Below the pieces are notes generated by a model that was given only the letters and a program-made list of their open reading frames with translations, had not been told where the DNA came from and made no database searches. The position numbers and the translations under genes are program-made. From Solibacter sp039934035 (lineage in GTDB: Bacteria > Acidobacteriota > Terriglobia > Bryobacterales > Bryobacteraceae): 64,000 nt of DNA. This document shows, one piece after another, positions 51,539 through 60,109 of the stretch. The stretch lies in assembly GCA_039934035.1 (NCBI GenBank), contig JBDTMZ010000156.1:74973-138972 (forward strand), read 5' to 3'. Each line of letters opens with the position of its first letter. Within the stretch, counting starts at the first letter, position 1.

Positions 51539-54049
51539 ATGGCTAGCAAACCAGCCGCCGCAAACCCCGCGATACCAGGGACTCCCAGGAAGGACAAACT
51601 TCTGGAACAGTACGGATGTGGACCCGTGCCGTTCGCGGGCGCCGCTGCCGCCCTCTATCGGCAGCATCTCAACTTCGATCACGCGATCACCCCGGCCGAC
51701 GCCAGCGCTCGCGACAAGTTCGAGGCCTTTGCCCGCTCGGTCCGCGATGTCCTTTCGCAACGCTGGGCACTTACCGAGGCTACCTACAGGCGCTGCACTG
51801 CGAAGCGCGTTTACTACCTCTCCATGGAGTTCCTGATCGGGCGGTCCCTGGCCAATAACGTCACCAACCTCCTGCTCGACCCGCTGGTGGAGGACGCCAT
51901 CCGCCGCGAGCAGCTCAACTGGCTGGAGCTGCTCGAGCAGGAACCGGATGCCGGGCTGGGGAACGGCGGGCTGGGACGCCTGGCCGCTTGCTTTATTGAG
52001 TCTGCCGCCACCATGCAGTTGCCCGTCATGGGCTATGGCCTTCGCTACGAGTACGGCATGTTCAAGCAGAGCATGCGCGACGGGTGGCAGATGGAGCAAC
52101 CCGACAACTGGCTTCGCGAGCACGATCCCTGGGAAGTGCGGCGGCCCAACGAGCAGGTTCAGGTGCATCTGAATTGCTCATTCGAGTTGCACGGCGGCAG
52201 TCTGCGCGCCATCCACGGGCGTCCTTCCACTCTGTTCGGCATCCCGTACGACCGCCCCGTGGTCGGGTACGGCGGCAAGACCGTGAACACGCTGCGTCTG
52301 TGGGCCGCGGCCTCGCCAGACTACTTCGACTTCCAGGAATTCTCGAGCGGCGATTTTGTGAGCGCGCTGGCCGAGACGCTCTCCGCCGAATCGCTCACCC
52401 GGGTGCTTTATCCGGACGACACCACCAGCGTGGGACAGGCTCTGCGATTCGTGCAGGAATATTTCCTGGTCGCGTGTTCCGTGGCCGACCTCGTCCGGCG
52501 CTTCCGGCGTGACGGCGCCGATTGGGCCACCTTGCCCGACCAGGTCGCCATGCAATTGAACGACACCCACCCGGCGATGGCCGTACCGGAGCTGATGCGC
52601 GTCCTGCTCGATGACGCGCGTCTCGGCTGGGATGAGGCTTGGGACCTCGCCACCCGAACCCTGGCGTACACCAATCACACCCTGCTGCCCGAGGCCCTGG
52701 AGCGGTGGCCGCTGGAGTGGTTCCAAATCATGATTCCGCGGCACCTCGAGATCATTTACGAGATCAACCGCCGCCTGCTGCAGGATGTCCAGGCCCGCTT
52801 CCCCGGCGACCTGGAGCGTGTGCGCAAGGTGAGCGTGGTGGAAGAAGGTCCGGAGCGCAAGATCCGCATGGCCAACCTGGCCATCGTGGGCTCGCACAGC
52901 ACCAACGGAGTGGCCGCGATCCATTCCGGCCTGCTACGCGCCACGACAGTGAAGGATCTCGCCGAGATCTTCCCTGAGCGATTCAACAACAAGACCAACG
53001 GCGTCACTCCGCGCCGCTGGCTCTTGCTGGCCAACCCCCCGCTGGCACGCGTGATCACCGACGCCATCGGCGATGGCTGGATCACCGACCTCACCCAGTT
53101 GCGCCGCCTGGAAGCGCTGGCCAGCGACAAGGAACTGCGGCGGGGCTTCCTCAAGGCCAAGCGCGATGCCAAGTGGCAGTTCGCGGATTGGATCCGCTGG
53201 TCCTGCGGAGTGACGGTGGACCCCGACACGATCTTCGACTGCCAGGTGAAGCGCATCCATGAATACAAGCGCCAGCTGCTGAACGCGCTGCGGATCGTGG
53301 TGCTCTACAACCGGCTGCGCGAGAATCCCGAGCTGGCCATGCACCCGCGCACGTTCCTCTTCGGCGGGAAAGCGGCGCCCGCTTACCATCTGGCCAAGCT
53401 GATCATCAAGTTCATTAACAATCTCGCCGCTACGATCGACGGAGACCCGGCTGTGCGCGGCCGTCTCAAAGTCCTCTTCCTGTCCGATTACCGCGTCTCC
53501 CTGGCCGAGCGGCTGATCCCGGCCAGTGACGTTTCCAACCAGATCTCCACCGCCGGCTACGAAGCCAGCGGCACCAGCAACATGAAATTCATGATGAATG
53601 GCGCACTGACTGTCGGCACACGGGACGGCGCGACCATCGAGATGGCGGAGGAGGCGGGCGAGGAAAACTTCTTCCTCTTCGGCCTCACCGCCGATCAGGT
53701 GGCCGCCGACCGCGCCTGGTACAGCCCGCGCTGGCACTATGAGAACGAGCCGGAGACGCGCGCCGCGCTGGATCTGATTCGCAGCAATCATTTCAGCGGC
53801 AACGAGCCCGGCGTGTTCGATCCCCTTTGCGACTCGCTGCTCGCTGAGGGCGACTTCTACATGCACCTGGCCGATCTGACGTCATACATACAGGCCCACG
53901 AGCGGCTGGGCGCTTTATACGCCGATCCCGACTCCTGGGCCCGGATGGCGATTCTCAACGTCGCGGCTTCCGGAAAATTCTCCAGCGACCGAACCATCGC
54001 CGAGTACGCCTCAGGCATCTGGAACGTGAAGCCATGCCCAGTACCATAA
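51539..54049 (+). CDS. glgP: Glycogen/alpha-glucan phosphorylase
   Basis: 836 residues, close to the family's usual size. Signature elements are KRVYYLSMEFLIGRSLANNV, LGNGGLGRLAACF, and the pyridoxal-phosphate site with Lys in EASGTSNMKFMMNG, followed by TVGTRDGATIEMAEE. It breaks alpha-1,4-glucan with phosphate to glucose-1-phosphate in the cytoplasm. The start at 51539 is preceded by AAGGAA; the in-frame ATG upstream is rejected. malQ follows with a 16-bp overlap and glgX after that, forming a glycogen-breakdown operon. Confidence 0.95.
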   Translation: MASKPAAANPAIPGTPRKDKLLEQYGCGPVPFAGAAAALYRQHLNFDHAITPADASARDKFEAFARSVRDVLSQRWALTEATYRRCTAKRVYYLSMEFLIGRSLANNVTNLLLDPLVEDAIRREQLNWLELLEQEPDAGLGNGGLGRLAACFIESAATMQLPVMGYGLRYEYGMFKQSMRDGWQMEQPDNWLREHDPWEVRRPNEQVQVHLNCSFELHGGSLRAIHGRPSTLFGIPYDRPVVGYGGKTVNTLRLWAAASPDYFDFQEFSSGDFVSALAETLSAESLTRVLYPDDTTSVGQALRFVQEYFLVACSVADLVRRFRRDGADWATLPDQVAMQLNDTHPAMAVPELMRVLLDDARLGWDEAWDLATRTLAYTNHTLLPEALERWPLEWFQIMIPRHLEIIYEINRRLLQDVQARFPGDLERVRKVSVVEEGPERKIRMANLAIVGSHSTNGVAAIHSGLLRATTVKDLAEIFPERFNNKTNGVTPRRWLLLANPPLARVITDAIGDGWITDLTQLRRLEALASDKELRRGFLKAKRDAKWQFADWIRWSCGVTVDPDTIFDCQVKRIHEYKRQLLNALRIVVLYNRLRENPELAMHPRTFLFGGKAAPAYHLAKLIIKFINNLAATIDGDPAVRGRLKVLFLSDYRVSLAERLIPASDVSNQISTAGYEASGTSNMKFMMNGALTVGTRDGATIEMAEEAGEENFFLFGLTADQVAADRAWYSPRWHYENEPETRAALDLIRSNHFSGNEPGVFDPLCDSLLAEGDFYMHLADLTSYIQAHERLGALYADPDSWARMAILNVAASGKFSSDRTIAEYASGIWNVKPCPVP

Positions 54050-55596
54050 ACCCTCTGAACACCTGTCCGTTTCCGCAGGGCTATCGCGCATCGGGCATGC
54101 TGCTGCACGCGACGTCCCTGCCTTCGCCGTACGGGATCGGCGACCTCGGCCCAGGCGCCTACAGCTGGGTCGACCGGCTCGCCGAAACCGGCCAGACCTG
54201 GTGGCAGGCATTGCCGCTGGGCCCCACCGGCTACGGCGATTCGCCCTATCAGTGCCTTTCGTCGTTCGCTGGAAACGGCCTGTTGATCAGCCCCGAATAC
54301 CTGATCGAGGACGGCCTGTTGACCGCGGACGAATGCCGCGGTATTTTCTCCTCTACCGAAATCGACTATCACACCGTCATCCCGTATAAGCACCGCCTGC
54401 TGAAACTCGCCTGGGCGCGGTTCCGGGCCGGCGAGCGCGGCGACCTGGTCCCTGCCTACGAAGAGTTCTGCCAGGACCGAGCGAGCTGGCTGGAAGACTA
54501 TGCCCTGTTCCGAGCCTTGAAAACCGCGCACGGCGGAGCGCCTTACTACGAGTGGCCGCATGACCTGATGACCAGGGTGCCCTCCGCGATCGTGCGGGCG
54601 CGGTACGAACTGGCCGACGACATCGACGAGGTCCGGTTCGCGCAGTTTCTCTTGAACCGACAGGCAGGCAAGCTGAAGGAATACGCGCGCTCCAAAGGCA
54701 TCCGTCTGATCGGCGATCTTCCGTTCTTCGTCGCCCCCGATTCCAGCGACGTATGGGCCAACCCCGAGTTATTTCTGCTTGACGAACACCTCCGCCCCCG
54801 CGTCGTGGCGGGTGTTCCGCCGGATTACTTCTCCACTTCGGGTCAGTTGTGGGGCAATCCGGTTTATAACTGGGCAGCGCTCGAGGCCACCGGCTATTCC
54901 TGGTGGATTGATCGCCTACGCGCCCTGCTGGCTCACGTCGATCTCGTCCGCCTGGATCACTTTCGCGCTTTCGCGGCGGCATGGCATATTCCCGCGGGCG
55001 CACCCACGGCGAAATCCGGTGAATGGGTTCCCGGCCCCGGAGCCGCCTTTTTCAACTCGGTCCGCGACCAGTTGGGCGTGCTCCCCTTCATCGCCGAGGA
55101 CCTGGGAGTGATCACGCCCGATGTCACCAGTCTTCGCGACCGCTTCCAGATTCCCGGCACGCGGGTGCTGCAGTTTGCCTTCGACGATAACCCGGAGAAC
55201 CCGCATCTCCCGCACCACTACTCGCACAACCTCGTTGCCTATCCCGGCACGCATGACAACGCCCCTACGCGCCAATGGTTCGAGGAGTTGTCCGAGGCTG
55301 GCCAGCAGTGCCTCTGGGACTATGTGGGCCGGGTGCGCGGCGAGCCTCGCAATGCCGCTCCCGAGCTGATCCGGCTCGCCTGGCTGTCCCCGGCCGCACT
55401 GGCCATCGCGCCCCTGCAGGACCTGCTCAACCTCGGGGAGGATGGGCGCATGAATCTACCGGGCTCCGCCGCTGGCAACTGGCGCTGGCGCGCCACCAGT
55501 AATATGCTGCGCGGTTGGAACTTCCACTGGCTGCGCGATCTGACCAGAATTTCCAAACGTTCCGCCCAGTCTCCGGCAATGGAGGCCACCTCGTGA
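54034..55596 (+). CDS. malQ: 4-alpha-glucanotransferase (amylomaltase)
   Basis: 520 residues. Typical GH77 blocks: GMLLHATSLPSPYGIGDLGP, WWQALPLGPTGYGDSPYQ, IRLIGDLPFFVAPDSSDVW, catalytic Asp in DLVRLDHFRAF, catalytic Glu in PFIAEDLGVITPDV, and PGTHDNAPTRQW with the third acid. It transfers alpha-1,4-glucan segments, recycling the short chains left by the phosphorylase and debranching steps. Overlap with glgP by 16 bp implies coupling. Confidence 0.95.
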   Translation: MPSTINPLNTCPFPQGYRASGMLLHATSLPSPYGIGDLGPGAYSWVDRLAETGQTWWQALPLGPTGYGDSPYQCLSSFAGNGLLISPEYLIEDGLLTADECRGIFSSTEIDYHTVIPYKHRLLKLAWARFRAGERGDLVPAYEEFCQDRASWLEDYALFRALKTAHGGAPYYEWPHDLMTRVPSAIVRARYELADDIDEVRFAQFLLNRQAGKLKEYARSKGIRLIGDLPFFVAPDSSDVWANPELFLLDEHLRPRVVAGVPPDYFSTSGQLWGNPVYNWAALEATGYSWWIDRLRALLAHVDLVRLDHFRAFAAAWHIPAGAPTAKSGEWVPGPGAAFFNSVRDQLGVLPFIAEDLGVITPDVTSLRDRFQIPGTRVLQFAFDDNPENPHLPHHYSHNLVAYPGTHDNAPTRQWFEELSEAGQQCLWDYVGRVRGEPRNAAPELIRLAWLSPAALAIAPLQDLLNLGEDGRMNLPGSAAGNWRWRATSNMLRGWNFHWLRDLTRISKRSAQSPAMEATS

Positions 55597-55675
55597 CACC
55601 GCACCGGCAATGCCCGCTCCCAGGCTCCTTCGCTTCCGGAAGGCGAAGCCCAAGGCGCGGCTCACAGGCGATCTG

Positions 55676-57811
55676 ATGACCGCGGAACAGGACTTGCCTC
55701 AACGCGGGACCGCACAAACACCGGAGCCCCACGCCGACAGCCGCTGTTTCCCGCTCGGCGCAACGCCGGTCGCCGGCGGCGTGAATTTCAGCGTCTACTC
55801 GCGCTCCGCGACAGCCGTCGAACTGGTGCTTTTCGATGGCGTGGATCCGCGCCCCGCGCAGGTGATCGCGATCGACCCCGCTTCCAACCGCACCTACCAT
55901 TACTGGCACGCCTTCGTGCCGGGTCTGTCCGCCGGACAGATCTACGGCTATCGCGTGCGCGGGCCGTTCCAGCCGGAGGTCGGCCTGCGCTTCGATGACA
56001 CGAAGCTCCTGCTGGATCCCTATAGCCGCGCGGTGGTCGTTCCGCCGAATTACTGTCGCGCCGACGGCGAGCGGCCGGGAGACAACGCCGCCGGCGCGAT
56101 GAAAAGCGTCGTGGCGGACCCGCACGCCTACGACTGGGAGGGCGATCAGCCGCTGCATCTCCCCTCGTCCCGCACCATCATTTACGAGATGCACCTGCGC
56201 GGCTTCACGCGCCATGCCAGTTCCGGGATGCCGGATTGGAAGCGCGGCACCTACGCTGCGCTGATTGAGAAAATTCCTTACCTTCAAGACCTGGGCATCA
56301 CGGCCGTCGAGCTGCTCCCCATCTTCCAGTTCGACGCGCAGGAATGCCCGCCCGGGCGGACCAACTATTGGGGCTATGCTCCGGTTTCCTTCTTTGCGCC
56401 GCACCAGGCCTACAGTTCGAGCCGCGATCCCCTTGGGCCCATCGACGAGTTCCGCGACATGGTCAAAGCCCTGCATCGTGCCGGTATCGAGGTGATCCTC
56501 GACGTGGTTTTCAATCACACCGCCGAGGGCGACCATCGCGGCCCCACCATGTGTTTCCGCGGCTTGGACAATCCTACTTATTACATTCTCGAGCCCAACC
56601 GCGCACGCTATTCCAATTACAGCGGCACCGGCAACACGCTGAATGCCAACCACCCCATTGTGCGCCGCCTCATCATCGACAGCCTGCGCTATTGGGTCGG
56701 GGAGATGCACGTTGACGGCTTCCGTTTCGATCTGGCATCGATTCTTGCCCGCGATTCCAGCGGCCACGTCATGGCGAACCCGCCCGTGCTCTGGGACATC
56801 GAATCCGACCCCCTGCTTGCCGGCGCCAAGATGATTGCCGAAGCGTGGGATGCGGCCGGCCTCTACCAGGTGGGCAGCTTTGTGGGCGATAGCTGGAAGG
56901 AATGGAACGGGCGTTTCCGCGACGATGTGCGCTCTTTCCTGCGTGGCGATGACGGCACGGTCGCGCGCATCGCCGACCGCTTCCTGGGCAGCCCCGAAGT
57001 GTACGGACACAAGCAGCGCGAGGCGGAGCAAAGCGTCAATTTCGTGACCTGCCACGACGGCTTCACGCTCAACGACCTGGTCTCCTACGACTCGAAGCAC
57101 AACCTGGAAAACGGTGAAGGCAATCGCGACGGCTGCAATGACAATCGGAGCTGGAACTGCGGTGTCGAAGGCCCTTCGGATGATCCCGGGATCGAGAGCC
57201 TGCGCAACCGTCAGGTGAAGAACTTTCTGACCGTCACCCTGCTGTCCCTGGGGGTCCCGATGATCAACATGGGCGACGAAGTCCGCCGCACCCAGCGGGG
57301 CAACAACAATCCCTACTGCCAGGACAACGAGATCGGATGGTTCGATTGGGCACTGATCGAGAAACACGCGGACGTCTATCGCTTCGTGCGCCTGCTGACG
57401 GCCCGCCGTCTGCTGCGCAACGTGGAGATCGAGCGTCGCCGCGTCAGCCTGAATCAACTGCTGCACGATTCGACCCACGGGTGGCACGGCGTGAATCTGA
57501 TGCAGCCCGACTGGAGCCCACACTCCCATAGCATCGCGTTTGGCGCCGAACTGCCCGGCGCCGGACTCCACCTACACATGATCTACAACGCCTGGTGGGA
57601 AGCGCTGGATTTCGAGCTGCCCCAGTTGGACGGCGCCGAGGGCCCGTGGCGCCGCTGGATCGATACGACACTGGACCCGCCGAACGAAATCGTCGAGTGG
57701 CAGGACGCGCCGCCGGTACCGGGCGGGACTTATCGTGCGGGCCCGCGCTCCGTCGTCGTCCTGGGCGCGGGCGCCGCGTTCGCGGGGCAGGCTCACACTC
57801 CGGAACCGTAA
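55676..57811 (+). CDS. glgX: Glycogen debranching enzyme GlgX
   Basis: About 711 residues. CBM48-like start (GATPVAGGVNFSVYSRSATA), then GH13 motifs: VILDVVFNHTAEGD, GFRFDLASILA (nucleophile Asp), KMIAEAWDAAGLYQVGSF (Glu), and CHDGFTLNDLVSYDSKHN (Asp). GlgX cuts alpha-1,6 branches of limit dextrins. The start is uncertain: ATG 55676 (MTAEQDLPQRG) is chosen, with ATG 55610 as alternative. Its 3' end overlaps the convergent antiporter gene by 19 bp, which is tight. Confidence 0.93.
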   Translation: MTAEQDLPQRGTAQTPEPHADSRCFPLGATPVAGGVNFSVYSRSATAVELVLFDGVDPRPAQVIAIDPASNRTYHYWHAFVPGLSAGQIYGYRVRGPFQPEVGLRFDDTKLLLDPYSRAVVVPPNYCRADGERPGDNAAGAMKSVVADPHAYDWEGDQPLHLPSSRTIIYEMHLRGFTRHASSGMPDWKRGTYAALIEKIPYLQDLGITAVELLPIFQFDAQECPPGRTNYWGYAPVSFFAPHQAYSSSRDPLGPIDEFRDMVKALHRAGIEVILDVVFNHTAEGDHRGPTMCFRGLDNPTYYILEPNRARYSNYSGTGNTLNANHPIVRRLIIDSLRYWVGEMHVDGFRFDLASILARDSSGHVMANPPVLWDIESDPLLAGAKMIAEAWDAAGLYQVGSFVGDSWKEWNGRFRDDVRSFLRGDDGTVARIADRFLGSPEVYGHKQREAEQSVNFVTCHDGFTLNDLVSYDSKHNLENGEGNRDGCNDNRSWNCGVEGPSDDPGIESLRNRQVKNFLTVTLLSLGVPMINMGDEVRRTQRGNNNPYCQDNEIGWFDWALIEKHADVYRFVRLLTARRLLRNVEIERRRVSLNQLLHDSTHGWHGVNLMQPDWSPHSHSIAFGAELPGAGLHLHMIYNAWWEALDFELPQLDGAEGPWRRWIDTTLDPPNEIVEWQDAPPVPGGTYRAGPRSVVVLGAGAAFAGQAHTPEP

Positions 57812-59472
57812 AATTCCTGGCGAACCGCGGCGGTCAGGCGGGCAGTAGTGCCCTCTTCGCAGCGGTAGCGAACCAATGCCTGACGCACCATTTCGATACC
57901 GCCTTCGAATTCCGGCTGGATGATGACATCGACCCCGAGCTTGCGCAATTCGGCAACGTGATGCTCGCGGACGGCGCGCGCAATCACCACCAGCTCGGGG
58001 TTGAGTTGACGTGCGCGTTCCACAGAGAGGGCGATGGTGTTCGGGTCCGGTATGCTGAGCAACAGGATGCGCGCCTTCTCGAGGTGCGCCGCATGCAGGA
58101 TGTCGGGGCTGGTGATATCGCCCCAAATTCCCGTGATGCCGGCGGCGCGCAGATCGCCGAACACGGAATGGTCCAACTCCACGGCGACCAGGGGAACGCG
58201 AGCGGCCTGCAGGACGCTTGCCGCGGCCTTGCCGCTGCGTCCGTATCCGCCCAGAATGACGTGCGCCCCGATGTCCGGCGTCTGCTCGATGGGCGTAGTG
58301 ACGGGGATCGTTTTGCGCCAGTTGCGCCAGGCGCGTCCCATCGGCAGGGCCAGGGCATACATGAGCGGCGAGAGTCCCATGGTGAGCACCGTGCAGGTGA
58401 GTGCGAGGTCGTAGGTGGATTTGGACAGCATGCCGGAAGCGGAGCCCATGCGCGCCAGGACGAAGGAGAATTCGCCGACCTGGGAGAGGCCGAGTCCGGC
58501 GATCCAGGGCGCGAGGTTGACATAGCCGAAGGCGCGGACTATCAAACCGACGATCAGCGCTTTGCCGGCCAGGATCAGCGCCACGGCAGTGAGGGTCTGC
58601 ACCGGATGTTGGAGCGTGTAGGTAGGGTCGAGCAGCATGCCGACGGTGACGAAGAAGAGCAGGCCGAAGATGTCGCGCACGGGCGTCACGTCGCTGAGCG
58701 CCTGGTGGCTGAACTCCGATTCGCTGAGCACCAGTCCGGCGATGAAGGCGCCGAGGGCGAAGCTGAGTCCGGCGGACTGGGTGGCATAGCCGACGCCTAC
58801 GCCGATGGAGACGACGCAGACCAGAAAGAGTTCGCGCGAGCCCCATTTCAAGACGCGGTTGAGCAGGCGAGGCAGGAGGCGCGTGCCCAGCAGGACGATC
58901 AGCGCCAGGATTCCGACGGCGATTCCCAGCGCGCTGGCCAACTTGCCCCAGTTCTGAAAGGTGCCGAGCTGCGGCAGAATGATCAGCATCGGTACCACGG
59001 CCAGGTCCTGCACGATGAGCAGGCCGACCATTACGCGGCTGGCGAGGGTGGTGGTGAAGCCCGCCGCCGAGAGCATCTTCAGCACGACGACGGAACTGGA
59101 GAGCGAGATCATGGCGCCGAACCAGATGGCCTCTTTCACCGGCAGATGGAAGAGGTAGATGGCGGCTATGGCAAAGACGGCCAGGGTGAGGAGAACCTGT
59201 ATGGGGCCGCCGATGAGGGCGACGCGGCGTACGGGCTGCAGATCCCGGAAGGACATTTCGAGGCCGAGCGAGAAGAGCACCAGCGCGACGCCGATTTCGG
59301 CGAGGCTTTCGATATCGTGCACCTGAAGCACGGTGGGCCCGGCGGTATACGGCCCCACGAGGACACCGGCGGCCACGTAGCCGACCAGCAGGGGCAGGCG
59401 CAAGGCGCGCGCCAGCACTCCGCCGAGCAGGCCCGCGACGATCACCAGGACAAAGTCAGATGCGATATTCAT
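57793..59472 (-). CDS. Monovalent cation:proton antiporter, Kef/CPA2 type, with TrkA-N domain
   Basis: 559 residues. Around 11-13 TM helices (FVLVIVAGLLGGVLARALRL, YVAAGVLVGP, GVALVLFSLGLEMSF, LVIVQDLAVVP-like LLIVQDLAVVPML, ALGAFIAGLVLSES) precede a cytoplasmic TrkA-N Rossmann domain (HVILGGYGRSGKAAASVLQA). The class exports K+ or Na+ in exchange for H+ and is controlled by NAD(H) at the C-terminus. The start is ATG 59472. It is convergent with glgX. Confidence 0.93.
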   Translation of the reverse strand: MNIASDFVLVIVAGLLGGVLARALRLPLLVGYVAAGVLVGPYTAGPTVLQVHDIESLAEIGVALVLFSLGLEMSFRDLQPVRRVALIGGPIQVLLTLAVFAIAAIYLFHLPVKEAIWFGAMISLSSSVVVLKMLSAAGFTTTLASRVMVGLLIVQDLAVVPMLIILPQLGTFQNWGKLASALGIAVGILALIVLLGTRLLPRLLNRVLKWGSRELFLVCVVSIGVGVGYATQSAGLSFALGAFIAGLVLSESEFSHQALSDVTPVRDIFGLLFFVTVGMLLDPTYTLQHPVQTLTAVALILAGKALIVGLIVRAFGYVNLAPWIAGLGLSQVGEFSFVLARMGSASGMLSKSTYDLALTCTVLTMGLSPLMYALALPMGRAWRNWRKTIPVTTPIEQTPDIGAHVILGGYGRSGKAAASVLQAARVPLVAVELDHSVFGDLRAAGITGIWGDITSPDILHAAHLEKARILLLSIPDPNTIALSVERARQLNPELVVIARAVREHHVAELRKLGVDVIIQPEFEGGIEMVRQALVRYRCEEGTTARLTAAVRQEFYGSGV

Positions 59473-59565
59473 GCGGCCCGCGTCCCTCCCCCTATCATTA
59501 TGTGTGGTGAGACATGGCTGGCGGCGTGACCTTCCGGCCATCTGTCTCGCGGCGATCGGGGCATA

Positions 59566-59808
59566 ATGATGGGTATGAACCTCAATCCGCCGTTCGATCG
59601 AATCACGATCAAGATGGGGGGCCAGCCGGAGCTCGGTGGGATGCCGGTCGCGCGGGTGTTGGAGATTTGGGCCAGGTACCCGCGGCGCGAGGAGCTCTTT
59701 CGGGACTATCCCTTCTTAGAGGAAGAGGACTTGAAGCAGGCGCTCGCGTTTAATGCGGTCTGGGACCGTGTGCGAAATCCCATGCGGGTGTTCCGCGATT
59801 ATCCATGA
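59566..59808 (+). CDS. DUF433-family protein (antitoxin-like)
   Basis: 80 residues (up to three alternative ATGs: 59566, 59569 and 59575). DUF433 features are FDRITIKMGGQPELGGMPVA, VLEIWARYPRREELFRDYPF and LEEEDLKQALAFNAV, the winged-helix-like fold seen in antitoxins that pair with DUF5615 PIN-like toxins. Here the stop overlaps (ATGA) the start of a 51-codon membrane peptide instead of a toxin of that kind. Confidence 0.82.
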   Translation: MMGMNLNPPFDRITIKMGGQPELGGMPVARVLEIWARYPRREELFRDYPFLEEEDLKQALAFNAVWDRVRNPMRVFRDYP

Positions 59809-59960
59809 AGTTTCTTGTCGACCTGATTGAAGGACTGCATTTCGCGATTGGCATTCGTACGCCGCCACGCGAACAGGTGCGCACGATTGCGATCGTGTGG
59901 CTGGTGTCGATCGTGGTGATCGTCGGGACTTTGTTTGTGCTGCTGGTCTACGTGTTCTAG
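59805..59960 (+). CDS. 51-residue single-pass membrane peptide overlapping DUF433
   Basis: The frame begins MKFLVDLIEGLHFAIG and continues RTPPREQVRTIAIVWLVSIV with a hydrophobic helix (about residues 27-50) ending LLVYVF and TAG. The ATG overlaps the DUF433 stop (ATGA). The first six residues MKFLVD recall the start of DUF5615 toxins, the usual DUF433 partner, whereas the rest is a membrane peptide. It may be a fused remnant, a novel membrane-acting toxin-type peptide, or an unrelated small protein. Confidence 0.55.
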   Translation: MKFLVDLIEGLHFAIGIRTPPREQVRTIAIVWLVSIVVIVGTLFVLLVYVF

Positions 59961-60020
59961 CGGCTATTGCGGGCTGGGGGGCAGGGCATCGATGACATGC
60001 GGGCCGCCTTATAGTTTGTG

Positions 60021-60050
60021 GAACAGGCCAGCGTTTTGTGTGGCCTGTTC
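60021..60050. terminator. Candidate two-way terminator hairpin upstream of the metH stop
   Basis: GAACAGGCCA (60021-60030) pairs exactly with TGGCCTGTTC (60041-60050) around a 10-base GCGTTTTGTG loop. It lies in the 149-bp gap between the micropeptide gene and the convergent metH end. There is no long U tract on either side, so termination is plausible but unproven. Confidence 0.5.
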
Positions 60051-60065
60051 ATGCTTTGCGGCTGT

Positions 60066-60095
60066 AAGGACGGACGACGAAAGACGATCGTCCTT
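60066..60095. terminator. Second candidate hairpin between the micropeptide gene and metH
   Basis: AAGGACG (60066-60072) pairs exactly with CGTCCTT (60089-60095), with further partial pairing inside (GACGACGAAAGACGAT). Together with the hairpin 15 bp to the left, it makes a double structure at the end of metH. Confidence 0.45.
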
Positions 60096-60109
60096 CCCAC
60101 CTGGGTTGC

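Noticed and set aside
57595..59529. 644-codon plus-strand frame opposite the Kef antiporter
   Set aside because: Shadow of the antiporter gene; no recognisable domain, and it overlaps glgX.
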